From an uncultured Flavobacteriales bacterium (GTDB taxonomy: Bacteria; Bacteroidota; Bacteroidia; Flavobacteriales; BACL11), in the NCBI GenBank assembly GCA_905478765.1, contig CAJQJY010000006.1, positions 1 to 64,000 of the forward strand: a DNA stretch of 64,000 nucleotides, given 5' to 3'. The translations under genes and the position numbers were made by a program. This document shows, in pieces, positions 16,199-25,061 of the stretch (positions are counted from its first letter, which is position 1; the number at the start of each line of letters is the position of its first letter). The notes beneath the pieces are model-generated. The model was not told the DNA's origin, made no database searches, and saw nothing but the letters and a program-made list of their open reading frames with translations.

Positions 16199-19100
16199 CT
16201 ATCTAACCTTTAATTTCAATGGATCAAGCTCTCCTATCTTAGAAAAAAATTCTTTTGATAAATCAACTTTCATTTTTCTAGAAAGTAAATCAACTTCATA
16301 TTTGTTAAGATGATCAGCTACATTAAAAACTAAGGAATGTTTTCCCTTATGTTCAGAAACAATTTGAACAACCTCTTCTACTAATTTTTTTGAAATATCA
16401 TTAACATCAAGCCTTAAAATAACATCACGAACTTCTTTATCTACAATCTCTGAAAGTAAATCAATAGAAGATATTTTAAACTCTAAATCTTCATTATAAA
16501 AACGCTTTTTTACTTTCCCACTAATATGTAACAACCAACCTTCAGTAAAAAAAGCTTTAAAGTTAATATAATCATCAGAAAATAAATAAAAACTAAATGC
16601 ACCATGATAATCCTCAAAATGCAAAACACCAAATGGTTTTCCCGATTTAGTTTCTCTATGTTCAACTTTAGTAACAACTCCAGCAAATCGGATATCTTTA
16701 TCCTTAACTTTTTCCATATTATTAAGCATAGCTAAATTGCCATTACAGAAATTTGAAATCTCTATTTTATAATCATCCAAAGGATGACCAGAAATATAAA
16801 TCCCAACAACTTCTCTTTCTCTAGATAACAATTCCATAGTTGACCAAGGTAGGACAGGTTTAGGAACTGGAGCCTGAATACATGCCTCTACACTTTCACC
16901 AAACATATCAAACTGATTGGAATTTTCTCTATCCTTAATCTTATTCCCAAACTTAATCATTTTCTCAATATAAGTTTGACCATTATCTTCTTTAGAAAAA
17001 TACTCTGAACGCTTTAAATCAAAAAGATCAAAACCACCAGCACAAACAACACTCTCCAGAGTTCTTTTATTTGCTGAACGCAAATCTACACGCGTAATGA
17101 AATCATCAAAAGTAGTGTAGTTTCCATTCTCTTTACGCTCATTTACAATTGCTTCAACTGCACCTTCTCCCACTCCTTTAACAGCACCTAAACCAAATCG
17201 AATTTCTCCTTTTACATTTACAGCAAACTTGTAAAAACTTTCATTTACATCAGGGCCCAAAACAGGAACTCCTATTCGCTTACATTCCTCCATATAATAA
17301 GTAATATCCTTAATGTCACGCATATGATTTGTAAGCAATGACGCCATCAACTCAGAAGGATAATGAGCTTTTAAATAAGCCGTTTGATAAGCAATAAGAG
17401 CATAGCAGGTAGAGTGTGATTTATTAAAAGCATAAGAGGCAAACGCTTCCCAATCTGACCAAATTTTATCAACAATATTGATGTCAAATCCATTTTCAGC
17501 ACAACCATCAAAAAACTTTGGTTTTAATTTATCCAGTACCGACTTAATCTTTTTTCCCATACCTTTCCTAAGCATATCAGCATCACCTTTTGAGAAACCA
17601 GCTAACTTTTGGGAGAGTAACATCACTTGCTCCTGATAAACTGTAATACCATAAGTTCCAGCTAAATGAGATTCCATTTCAGGTAAATCATATTCAATTT
17701 CCTCAATTCCATGCTTACGCTTAATATAATTAGGAATATACTCCATAGGACCTGGACGATACAAAGCATTCATAGCAATTAAATCATCAAATTTATCAGG
17801 TTTTAGGTGCTTTAAATGCGCCTTCATTCCATCAGATGAAAACTGAAATATTCCAGAAGTTGCTCCACTTTGGAATATTTGAAACGTTTGTTTATCATCC
17901 AATGGTATAGTATCAATATCAATTTCGATAGAATGAATTTTTTTGATAATTTTCAAGCAATCCTTAATAATAGTAAGATTTCGTAAACCCAAAAAATCCA
18001 TTTTTAAGAGCCCAGCATCCTCTACTACACTATTATCAAATTGGGTAACCATAAGATCAGAATCCTTAGCTCTGGTCATAGGGATCAATCCCATCAAAGG
18101 TTCTGGAGTTATAATAACTCCACAGGCATGTGTTCCAGTATTCCTAACATTTCCCTCAAGTTTTCTAGCTAAATTAATTGTCTCAGCTGTTAAATCATTC
18201 CCTTCTGAAAGTGAAATTAACTCCTTTGCTCCTACCACTTGATCCCCTTTTACTTTATCTTTTAAAGTCTTTTCATCCCAGGAGAAAATTTTACCTAAGG
18301 TAGTGAAATCAGGAACTAGTTTTGCTGTCTTATCTGCTTCAAATAGTGGTAAATCCAAAGCTCTAGCCGTATCTCGAATAGAGGACTTTGCAGCCATAGT
18401 ACCATAAGTAATAATTTGAGCTACATTTTCTTTTCCATATTTATTCACTACCCAATCAATAATACGCCCCCTTCCCTCATCATCAAAATCAATATCAATA
18501 TCAGGCAAGGATACACGCTCAGGATTTAAGAAACGCTCAAAAAGCAGGTCATACTTAATAGGATCAACATTTGTGATAGTTGTGCAATAAGCAACTACTG
18601 ATCCAGCAGCAGAACCTCTACCAGGACCAACAGAAACATCCATATTTCGTGCTTGACGAATGAAATCTTGTACAATAAGAAAATACCCTGGATACCCTGA
18701 ATTTTCAATTACTTGCAATTCAAAGTCAATTCGCTCTTTAATCTCATCAGTAATTTCAACATAACGTACCTTTGCCCCCTCATAAGTAAGATGTTTCAAA
18801 TAAGCATTCTCCCCTCTTTTACCACCATCCTCTTTATCTTTTACATCAACAAAATCTAGCGGAATATCAAACTCAGGCAACAATACTTCACGAGCTAAAG
18901 TGTAGGGCTCAATTTTATCAATTAAATGCGTGATATTATCAATTGCCTCAGGTAAGTCAGCAAAAAGTTCCTGCATATCTTCTGATGCTTTAAAATAAAA
19001 TTCCTCATTAGGAAAACCATAACGGAAGCCTCTACCACTTCCCTTAGGAGTTTCTTGCTGTTCCCCATCTTTTACACAAAGTAAAATATCATGAGCGTTA

Positions 19101-20515
19101 GCATCTTCTTTATCCAAATAATAAACATTATTAGAAGCAATAATTTTTACATTATACTTTTTTGCAAATGCAATTAAAACCTTATTAACATGGCGTTCCT
19201 CATCTAAATTATGACGATTAATTTCAACATAAAAATCATCACCAAAAGTATCAAGCCACCATTTGAATTCTTCTTCAGCTTGGCCTTCTCCAACATTTAA
19301 AATAAGATTTGGAATTATACCATAAGTGCTACCCGTTAAGGCAATCAAATCATTCTTATGTGAGGCAATTAATTCTTTATCTACTCTAGGTACATAATAA
19401 AACCCCTCAACATTTCCTAAGGAAGAAAGTTTTGCTAGATTATGAAATCCATTTTTATTTTTACATAAAAAAGGAACTTGAGCCCCATAATCCTTTACTG
19501 ACTTATCATAATGATTTTTGCAAACATTTAATTCACAACCTAATACTGCTTTAAGCTTAGGAGTTTCTCCTTTTTCTAAATTAGCATTTATTGGATGGCT
19601 CAATACTGCATCTATAAATTTATAAGCTCCAAACATATTAGTGTGATCGGTAAGGCCTACAGCTGGCATTCCCATTTTAGCAGCTTTATTTACTAATGCC
19701 TTAACTTCAATAGTAGCTTGTAAAATGGAAAATTGAGAATGCACATGTAAATGAGCGAAAGGAGATTCTGAAATTTCATTCACTACCTCATCAGCTCGAG
19801 ATACAATAATATCATCAACTAATTGCACATTAGCTATTGGGCTATAAGGTTCAATATTTAAGCCAATTAACTCAAAGGGAGAAGGATTTAATGATTGATA
19901 ATTTCTTATCTCATTAGCTGTCATTCCAGCTTTAGTAAAAGGAATAACTGACAAACGAATTAACTCCAGAAAACATCTAGCAGTAGCCTCAACATCAGCA
20001 GAAGCATTATGAGCCTCAGCAAAGGCCTCTCCAAAAAGTTTAGTATGTAATTCGGTTAAACTTGGCCATTTAAATTTTCCACCTCTTCCTCCGGGTATAG
20101 CACAGTAATTAGTAGCGTCATCTTTAGTATCCAAAGCAGGGAAATCAGCCAACAAATTTGGCATATCTTTCCTTAATAATTCACAACCAACAATACTGTT
20201 ATCAAATGAAACATTATGACCAACAACAAATTTACATTTTTCAACATCCTTCACAAACTCTGCCAATACCTCAGCTAGAGGCATACCATTTTTATTAGCT
20301 CTATCAGTAGAAATGCCGTGTATTTTTTCTGCATTAAAAGGAATATCATATCCTTCAGGTTTTATGATGTAGTTTTTAACTTCAACCAATTTTCCCTCAA
20401 TATTATGTACCTGCCATGCCAACTGTACACACCTTGGCCAATTGTTAAAATCAGTTAAAGGTGCTTTCCAATTTTGTGGTAAACCTGTGGTTTCCGTATC
20501 GAATATTAAGTACAT
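16199..20515 (-). CDS. dnaE: DNA polymerase III alpha subunit with fused exonuclease
   Basis: 1438 residues. The replicative polymerase catalytic subunit. Residues 1-185 are a DEDD proofreading exonuclease (DTETTGLP at 6, HNVSFDN, HNASADVEAT near 168). A PHP domain begins near 250 (HLHVHSQFSI). The polymerase core shows GPGRGSAAGS near 630 and the catalytic aspartates in PDIDIDFDD near 670. A helix-hairpin-helix region follows, and an OB-fold lies near 1270 (IRFAGVVTKV). The exonuclease-PHP-polymerase order is the Flavobacteriia form of DnaE; E. coli uses a separate DnaQ. The ATG start is supported by the exonuclease motif immediately after it. First host gene right of the island, reading towards it. 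Confidence 0.96.
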   Translation of the reverse strand: MYLIFDTETTGLPQNWKAPLTDFNNWPRCVQLAWQVHNIEGKLVEVKNYIIKPEGYDIPFNAEKIHGISTDRANKNGMPLAEVLAEFVKDVEKCKFVVGHNVSFDNSIVGCELLRKDMPNLLADFPALDTKDDATNYCAIPGGRGGKFKWPSLTELHTKLFGEAFAEAHNASADVEATARCFLELIRLSVIPFTKAGMTANEIRNYQSLNPSPFELIGLNIEPYSPIANVQLVDDIIVSRADEVVNEISESPFAHLHVHSQFSILQATIEVKALVNKAAKMGMPAVGLTDHTNMFGAYKFIDAVLSHPINANLEKGETPKLKAVLGCELNVCKNHYDKSVKDYGAQVPFLCKNKNGFHNLAKLSSLGNVEGFYYVPRVDKELIASHKNDLIALTGSTYGIIPNLILNVGEGQAEEEFKWWLDTFGDDFYVEINRHNLDEERHVNKVLIAFAKKYNVKIIASNNVYYLDKEDANAHDILLCVKDGEQQETPKGSGRGFRYGFPNEEFYFKASEDMQELFADLPEAIDNITHLIDKIEPYTLAREVLLPEFDIPLDFVDVKDKEDGGKRGENAYLKHLTYEGAKVRYVEITDEIKERIDFELQVIENSGYPGYFLIVQDFIRQARNMDVSVGPGRGSAAGSVVAYCTTITNVDPIKYDLLFERFLNPERVSLPDIDIDFDDEGRGRIIDWVVNKYGKENVAQIITYGTMAAKSSIRDTARALDLPLFEADKTAKLVPDFTTLGKIFSWDEKTLKDKVKGDQVVGAKELISLSEGNDLTAETINLARKLEGNVRNTGTHACGVIITPEPLMGLIPMTRAKDSDLMVTQFDNSVVEDAGLLKMDFLGLRNLTIIKDCLKIIKKIHSIEIDIDTIPLDDKQTFQIFQSGATSGIFQFSSDGMKAHLKHLKPDKFDDLIAMNALYRPGPMEYIPNYIKRKHGIEEIEYDLPEMESHLAGTYGITVYQEQVMLLSQKLAGFSKGDADMLRKGMGKKIKSVLDKLKPKFFDGCAENGFDINIVDKIWSDWEAFASYAFNKSHSTCYALIAYQTAYLKAHYPSELMASLLTNHMRDIKDITYYMEECKRIGVPVLGPDVNESFYKFAVNVKGEIRFGLGAVKGVGEGAVEAIVNERKENGNYTTFDDFITRVDLRSANKRTLESVVCAGGFDLFDLKRSEYFSKEDNGQTYIEKMIKFGNKIKDRENSNQFDMFGESVEACIQAPVPKPVLPWSTMELLSREREVVGIYISGHPLDDYKIEISNFCNGNLAMLNNMEKVKDKDIRFAGVVTKVEHRETKSGKPFGVLHFEDYHGAFSFYLFSDDYINFKAFFTEGWLLHISGKVKKRFYNEDLEFKISSIDLLSEIVDKEVRDVILRLDVNDISKKLVEEVVQIVSEHKGKHSLVFNVADHLNKYEVDLLSRKMKVDLSKEFFSKIGELDPLKLKVR

Positions 20516-20563
20516 AGAATCGTTTTACTACATTTAAATAAGAACCGTAAATTTAGGAAAACA

Positions 20564-20598
20564 AAAAAGTCAGCCCTTTAGTTTTAAGCTGACTTTTT
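20564..20598 (-). terminator. Bidirectional terminator between cysteine synthase and dnaE
   Basis: An 11-bp stem AAAAAGTCAGC / GCTGACTTTTT with a 13-base loop, A-rich on the left and T-rich on the right. It would end the upstream minus-strand synthase gene. Confidence 0.75.
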
Positions 20599-20623
20599 AA
20601 TTTGTTAGTAAGTTTTGTATTCA

Positions 20624-21598
20624 CTACATAAAATTCATTTCCTTCATCCATTCATCATTAAATAGTTTTCCTACATAACGTGTTCCATGATCATGAAAAA
20701 TTACTATAACCACATCATCCTTAGTTAATTTATCTTTCAATTGATTTAATCCAGCAATAGCACTTCCCGCTGAATATCCTACCATAATTCCTTCCTCCCG
20801 GCTTAATCTCCTAGCCATAACAGCACCATCCTTATCAGTTACTTTTTCAAAATGATCAATAATAGAAAAATCAACGTTTTTTGGTAGAATATCCTCTCCA
20901 ATTCCCTCAGTAATATAAGAGTAAATTTCTTTTTCATCAAACTCACCAGTTTCATGATATTTCTTAAATACTGAACCAAAAGTATCTATCCCCCAAACTT
21001 TTACATTAGGGTTTTGTTCCTTTAAATATTTAGCAGTACCTGAAATAGTACCTCCTGTACCGACTCCTACTACTAAATGAGTAATTTTTCCTTCAGTTTG
21101 CTGCCAAATTTCAGGACCCGTACTTTCATAATGTGCCTTTGCATTGGAAGGATTATCATACTGATTCACATACCATGAATTAGGTATCTCTTTAGACAAT
21201 CTTTTAGATACAGAATAGTAAGATCTTGGATCATCTGGATCAACATTTGTGGGACAAACCTTAACTTGCGCACCAACTGCACGTAGGATATCCATCTTTT
21301 CTTTAGATTGTTTATCTGCTAAAACAAAAATACATTTGTAGCCTTTTTGTATTGCTGTTAGAGCTAATCCCATACCAGTATTTCCTGAAGTTCCTTCAAT
21401 AATAGTACCTCCTGGCTTTAATCTCCCATCTTTTTCGGCATCTTCAATCATTTTAATAGCCATACGATCTTTTATAGAATGACCAGGATTAAAAGTTTCC
21501 ACTTTTGCTAAAACTAAAGCATTTGTTTCAACAGTTTTATTAATCCTTACTAAAGGAGTATTTCCGATAGTTTCAAGTATGTTATTGTAGTATTTCAT
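20624..21598 (-). CDS. PLP-dependent cysteine synthase / cystathionine beta-synthase
   Basis: 324 residues, fold-type II PLP enzyme. The Schiff-base lysine is in NPGHSIKDR (about residue 44), the substrate loop is EGTSGNTG, and the phosphate-binding loop is GVGTGGTISG. The stretch GIDTFGSVF...SYITEGIGED and the end HDHGTRYVGKLFNDEWM are closer to the catalytic core of cystathionine beta-synthase than to CysK, but there is no regulatory CBS-domain pair. It makes cysteine from O-acetylserine and sulfide, or condenses serine and homocysteine; the sequence alone does not decide. A TAAATTTG box lies at 21616-21623, 17 bases before the ATG. Confidence 0.88.
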   Translation of the reverse strand: MKYYNNILETIGNTPLVRINKTVETNALVLAKVETFNPGHSIKDRMAIKMIEDAEKDGRLKPGGTIIEGTSGNTGMGLALTAIQKGYKCIFVLADKQSKEKMDILRAVGAQVKVCPTNVDPDDPRSYYSVSKRLSKEIPNSWYVNQYDNPSNAKAHYESTGPEIWQQTEGKITHLVVGVGTGGTISGTAKYLKEQNPNVKVWGIDTFGSVFKKYHETGEFDEKEIYSYITEGIGEDILPKNVDFSIIDHFEKVTDKDGAVMARRLSREEGIMVGYSAGSAIAGLNQLKDKLTKDDVVIVIFHDHGTRYVGKLFNDEWMKEMNFM

Positions 21599-21615
21599 TT
21601 TAAAATTTAAGAATG

Positions 21616-21623
21616 CAAATTTA
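21616..21623 (-). promoter_or_regulatory. TAnnTTTG -7 box before the cysteine synthase gene
   Basis: TAAATTTG on the minus strand, 17 bases upstream of the ATG at 21598, matching the Bacteroidota sigma-70 -7 consensus. Confidence 0.5.
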
Positions 21624-21630
21624 TATTTTT

Positions 21631-22854
21631 TTACTCAAATCTAATTGCTTTAATAGCTGTGATTTTAGTAATAATTACTGATGGGACAATCAAAACTAAG
21701 TAACAAACCACTACAGTTCCAATATTTAAGAGTAAGATGTATGTTAAATCAAAATTGATAGGAACTGTATTCATGTAATAGGTAGCAGGATCCAAACTGA
21801 TTAATGAGAATTTTTTCTGTAAAAAAGCAAAACTCAAAGCAATAGTATTTCCAACCAATAAGCCCTTAACTATCAAGTTGACTGCACTGTACAAAAATAT
21901 TTTCCTTACACTCCAATTTGTTGCCCCTAGCGCCTTTAAGATTCCTATAGTTTTTGTTCGTTCGAGTATTAGAATAAGTAAAGCTGTAATCATATTAATA
22001 ACACCAACAATAAGCATTAAAATAAGAATTACTTGCACATTTACATCTTGTAAATCTAACCAGTTAAAAATTTGAGGCGTTTTTTCCTTTATGCTTTGAG
22101 CATTCAAGTTATAAGGGGTTAAATTATAAACCTCATCAGTAATTTTATCTAAATTATCAAAATTAGTTAACTGAATTTCAAAGCCCCCTACCTCATTATT
22201 TTCCCAACCATTTAAGGCCTGAATATGATTGATATCTCCCAACACAAACAAATTATCAAAATCTGACATTGCTGTATTGTAAATTCCAGAAATATAGAAT
22301 TTCCTTACCCTAGTAGGATTCTGAGCAAAATACATTACCAAACCATCCCCTACATTTAATTCTAAAGTTTTTGAAATGTTTTCAGAAATAAGAATTTGAT
22401 TTGATTTTACACTATCATTAACTTCAAAAACTGAACCACTTACCAAATTATCCTTAAAAAAAGTCCAATCGTAATCAGATGAAATACCCTTAAGCACTAC
22501 TCCTTGTATTTCATCAGCAGTTTTAATTATCCCAGCCTTAGTAGCAAAAGTACTGATGTACTTTACCCCCTCAAGATTAGTAATTGAAGGATAGAAATCT
22601 TGCTCTATACTTATCGGCTCACTTTCATAGGACTGATTATTCGTAAAGTTAGAAATAGTAATATGAGATCCAAAACCAATAATTTTATTAGAAATATCCT
22701 TTTTAAAGCCAGTAACAACCATAATTGAAACAAGCATAACCGCCACAGAAAGCGCAATAGCCAAAATTGCAATACGAAAAATAGGCTTGGTGTAAGTATT
22801 ATTTTCTTCCTTTGCAGTAAATAATCGTTTAGCTATAAAATATTCAACATTCAT
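21631..22854 (-). CDS. LolC/LolE-like ABC transporter permease
   Basis: 407 residues from the ATG at 22854 (MNVEYFIAKRL, the usual start in this family; an ATG at 22887 would add 11 residues and overlap the divergent gene). One transmembrane helix near 32-56 (FRIAILAIALSVAVML) is followed by a MacB-like periplasmic domain, then three C-terminal helices with the FtsX signature (ILERTKTIGILKALGATNWS). In the Lol system such permeases extract lipoproteins from the inner membrane with a LolD ATPase, which is not in this neighbourhood. It ends 32 bases before the cysteine synthase start. Confidence 0.85.
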   Translation of the reverse strand: MNVEYFIAKRLFTAKEENNTYTKPIFRIAILAIALSVAVMLVSIMVVTGFKKDISNKIIGFGSHITISNFTNNQSYESEPISIEQDFYPSITNLEGVKYISTFATKAGIIKTADEIQGVVLKGISSDYDWTFFKDNLVSGSVFEVNDSVKSNQILISENISKTLELNVGDGLVMYFAQNPTRVRKFYISGIYNTAMSDFDNLFVLGDINHIQALNGWENNEVGGFEIQLTNFDNLDKITDEVYNLTPYNLNAQSIKEKTPQIFNWLDLQDVNVQVILILMLIVGVINMITALLILILERTKTIGILKALGATNWSVRKIFLYSAVNLIVKGLLVGNTIALSFAFLQKKFSLISLDPATYYMNTVPINFDLTYILLLNIGTVVVCYLVLIVPSVIITKITAIKAIRFE

Positions 22855-22858
22855 CTTG

Positions 22859-23998
22859 ATGGCGAAAATAAAACAAATAATCAGCATAAGTTTACTCCTA
22901 CTTACTTTTAGTGCAAATGCACAAAATTTAAGATTAGGAGCCGAAAGACTTGACGCCTACCTCCCTCTGATAGAATACAAAAAAGTTGGAGTTGTAGGGA
23001 ACCAAACATCTATGATTGGCAATACACATTTAGTTGATAGTTTACTCAGCTTAAGAATTGATGTTGTAAAAGTATTTTCACCAGAACACGGTTTTAGAGG
23101 AAAAGCTGATGCAGGGGCTAAAATTGAAGATGGTATAGATAGCAAAACAGGTTTGCATATTATCTCCCTTTACGGAAAAAACAAAAAACCTTACCCAGAA
23201 CAACTAGAAGGAATTGATGTGCTGATTTTTGACATACAAGATGTAGGAGCACGATTTTACACTTATATTTCTACTCTACATTACATAATGGAAGCAGCTG
23301 CAGAAAACAACATAAAGGTAATAATACTTGACAGACCTAACCCAAACAGCCACTATGTTGATGGGCCAATTAGAGAAAAAGGATTTGAAAGCTTTATAGG
23401 AATGCACCCTGTACCAATTGTACACGGAATGAGCATTGGCGAGTATGCCAAAATGGTAAATGGAGAACATTGGATTGCAAGCAACTGTCATTTAACCATT
23501 ATTGAGATGGAAAATTATACTCATAATATGAGTTATGACCCACTAATAAAACCATCTCCAAACTTACCTAATGCAAAAGCTATCAACTTATACCCTAGCC
23601 TTTGTTTGTTTGAAGGAACAACTATAAGTATAGGAAGAGGAACTGATTATCCTTTTCAACATTTTGGAGCACCTTATTTGGAGAGTAGTTATTCATTTAC
23701 ACCAAGAAGTGGAGAGGGAAGTAAGTATCCCAAGCATGAAAATAAAATTTGCTTTGGAACTGATTTAAGATTTCAAGATGAATACCTCAGTGCTATTTAC
23801 TTAAAATGGATAATTGAAGCATACAAACAAAGTGATGAAAAGGAAAATTTTTTCAATAACTTTTTTGATAAATTAGCAGGAACTGATAAACTCAGAAAAC
23901 AAATTATTGCAGAGAAAACCCAAAAAGAAATAAAAGAAAGTTGGCAAGAGGATTTAGAAGAATTTAAGAAAATAAGAGAAAAGTATTTAATTTATTAA
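22859..23998 (+). CDS. DUF1343 / NamZ-like exo-beta-N-acetylmuramidase
   Basis: 379 residues from the ATG at 22859; a TTG at 22856 would add one Met. The signal peptide (about 1-20, ending FSANAQ) supports this start. The rest is one DUF1343 domain, with VGVVGNQTSM, VFSPEHGFRGKADAGA, DIQDVGARFYTY, ILDRPNP and EGTTISIGRGTDYPFQ. Characterised members (NamZ) remove MurNAc from the non-reducing end of peptidoglycan fragments, so a periplasmic cell-wall recycling role is likely. Its ATG lies only 4 bases from the divergent permease ATG, so each promoter must lie inside the other gene. Confidence 0.85.
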   Translation: MAKIKQIISISLLLLTFSANAQNLRLGAERLDAYLPLIEYKKVGVVGNQTSMIGNTHLVDSLLSLRIDVVKVFSPEHGFRGKADAGAKIEDGIDSKTGLHIISLYGKNKKPYPEQLEGIDVLIFDIQDVGARFYTYISTLHYIMEAAAENNIKVIILDRPNPNSHYVDGPIREKGFESFIGMHPVPIVHGMSIGEYAKMVNGEHWIASNCHLTIIEMENYTHNMSYDPLIKPSPNLPNAKAINLYPSLCLFEGTTISIGRGTDYPFQHFGAPYLESSYSFTPRSGEGSKYPKHENKICFGTDLRFQDEYLSAIYLKWIIEAYKQSDEKENFFNNFFDKLAGTDKLRKQIIAEKTQKEIKESWQEDLEEFKKIREKYLIY

Positions 23999-24103
23999 AA
24001 AAAAATATAAAAATAAAGCTCGTAAATCAGCCCTTTTAATAATCTTATAACCACTTACATTTATTCCTCTTAAAAGTGCAATGTATTTTTGCATGAGAGA
24101 TGT

Positions 24104-24553
24104 TTACTCTCCTAAACCAACAAACATAATGTTAACTGACTCAAATTTTAGCAAACTCATAGGAGCAATATAAAACTCATCATTTGCAGCTATCGTAGCT
24201 GGGCGAACACCTGGTTTTGGAGGCATACTCATTAATATTAATGAAGTAGGTGCATTGCAAAAAATACTGTCATTTCTTGATGAGAAATTTATTGCTCCTT
24301 CAAGAGTATTGTTTAAAGTTAAAGATTTCCCAACAAAGTCACTTTGAGAATTATCAGTCAAAGATAAATGCAGCATTTCAGTTGCACTAACATTAGTTCC
24401 TTCTTTTTTAACTTCAGGATTTTTAGATGCAAATTCTAAAGTAAGTAAATTCTCATCCAGAGTTTCAATCCTTACTTCCTCTTTCGATTTAGGATTAGAA
24501 GTACAAGAAGTAATTAATAGGATTGCAGATGCAAAAAGTAAATTCTTAGTCAT
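24104..24553 (-). CDS. Lipoprotein related to the ResB periplasmic domain
   Basis: 149 residues. A lipoprotein signal peptide ends in LLITSCTS (lipobox Cys about 17). Residues about 65-145 align with the periplasmic part of the ResB half of the CcsBA protein at 59198-62251: MLHL, then NN, then GAINFSSxxDxIxCNxP with MSM nine residues on, at matching spacing after NN. There are no transmembrane helices and no CcsA part. It could therefore be a stand-alone paralogue of that domain. Function unknown. It is upstream of nothing on its strand except intergenic DNA and follows the YkgJ-like gene by 17 bases. Confidence 0.7.
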   Translation of the reverse strand: MTKNLLFASAILLITSCTSNPKSKEEVRIETLDENLLTLEFASKNPEVKKEGTNVSATEMLHLSLTDNSQSDFVGKSLTLNNTLEGAINFSSRNDSIFCNAPTSLILMSMPPKPGVRPATIAANDEFYIAPMSLLKFESVNIMFVGLGE

Positions 24554-24570
24554 TTTTATTTATTTTAAGG

Positions 24571-25056
24571 TTATTTTAAGGTTATTTTTATTTTTTCAAT
24601 AATGCTGAAAACAGCTGGGCAAACTTCAATATTTTTTTCGGTTAAATTTAACAATTGATTTTGTTTTATTCTATCAGTATGCGGGAACTCTCTACATGCT
24701 TTTGGTCGAGCATCATAAATTGAACAGTAATTATCATCTCCCAAAAAAGTACAAGGTGATTTTTGTAAAACATAAAACCCATCTTCATCAATTCTTAGAT
24801 ACTGACTAACTAAAGCTGAAGGTTTTATCCGTAAATATTTTGCAATTCTACTAATATCTTTATCCGTAAAAAGAGGGCTTGTTGTACTGCAACAATTTGC
24901 ACATTTTAGGCAATCAGTACATTCAAAAACCTCATCATGTGCAGGATGAATAAGCTTATCTAAAACCTTGGGTTTTATTTTTTTTAATCTCTTAAAAAAC
25001 TGAATATTCTCCTTACTTTTTAACTTTAATTGCTCTTTATGATTGTTTAAATCCAA
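24571..25056 (-). CDS. YkgJ-family cysteine-cluster protein
   Basis: 161 residues. It has the metal-binding cysteine pattern CTDCLKCANCC (about 42-52), followed by CTFLGDDNYCSIYDARPKAC, as in YkgJ/zinc- or iron-chelating family proteins. No signal peptide. The biochemical role is not established. It starts 5 bases after the ettA stop, so it is co-transcribed with it. Confidence 0.85.
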   Translation of the reverse strand: MDLNNHKEQLKLKSKENIQFFKRLKKIKPKVLDKLIHPAHDEVFECTDCLKCANCCSTTSPLFTDKDISRIAKYLRIKPSALVSQYLRIDEDGFYVLQKSPCTFLGDDNYCSIYDARPKACREFPHTDRIKQNQLLNLTEKNIEVCPAVFSIIEKIKITLK

Positions 25057-25061
25057 TGAAC

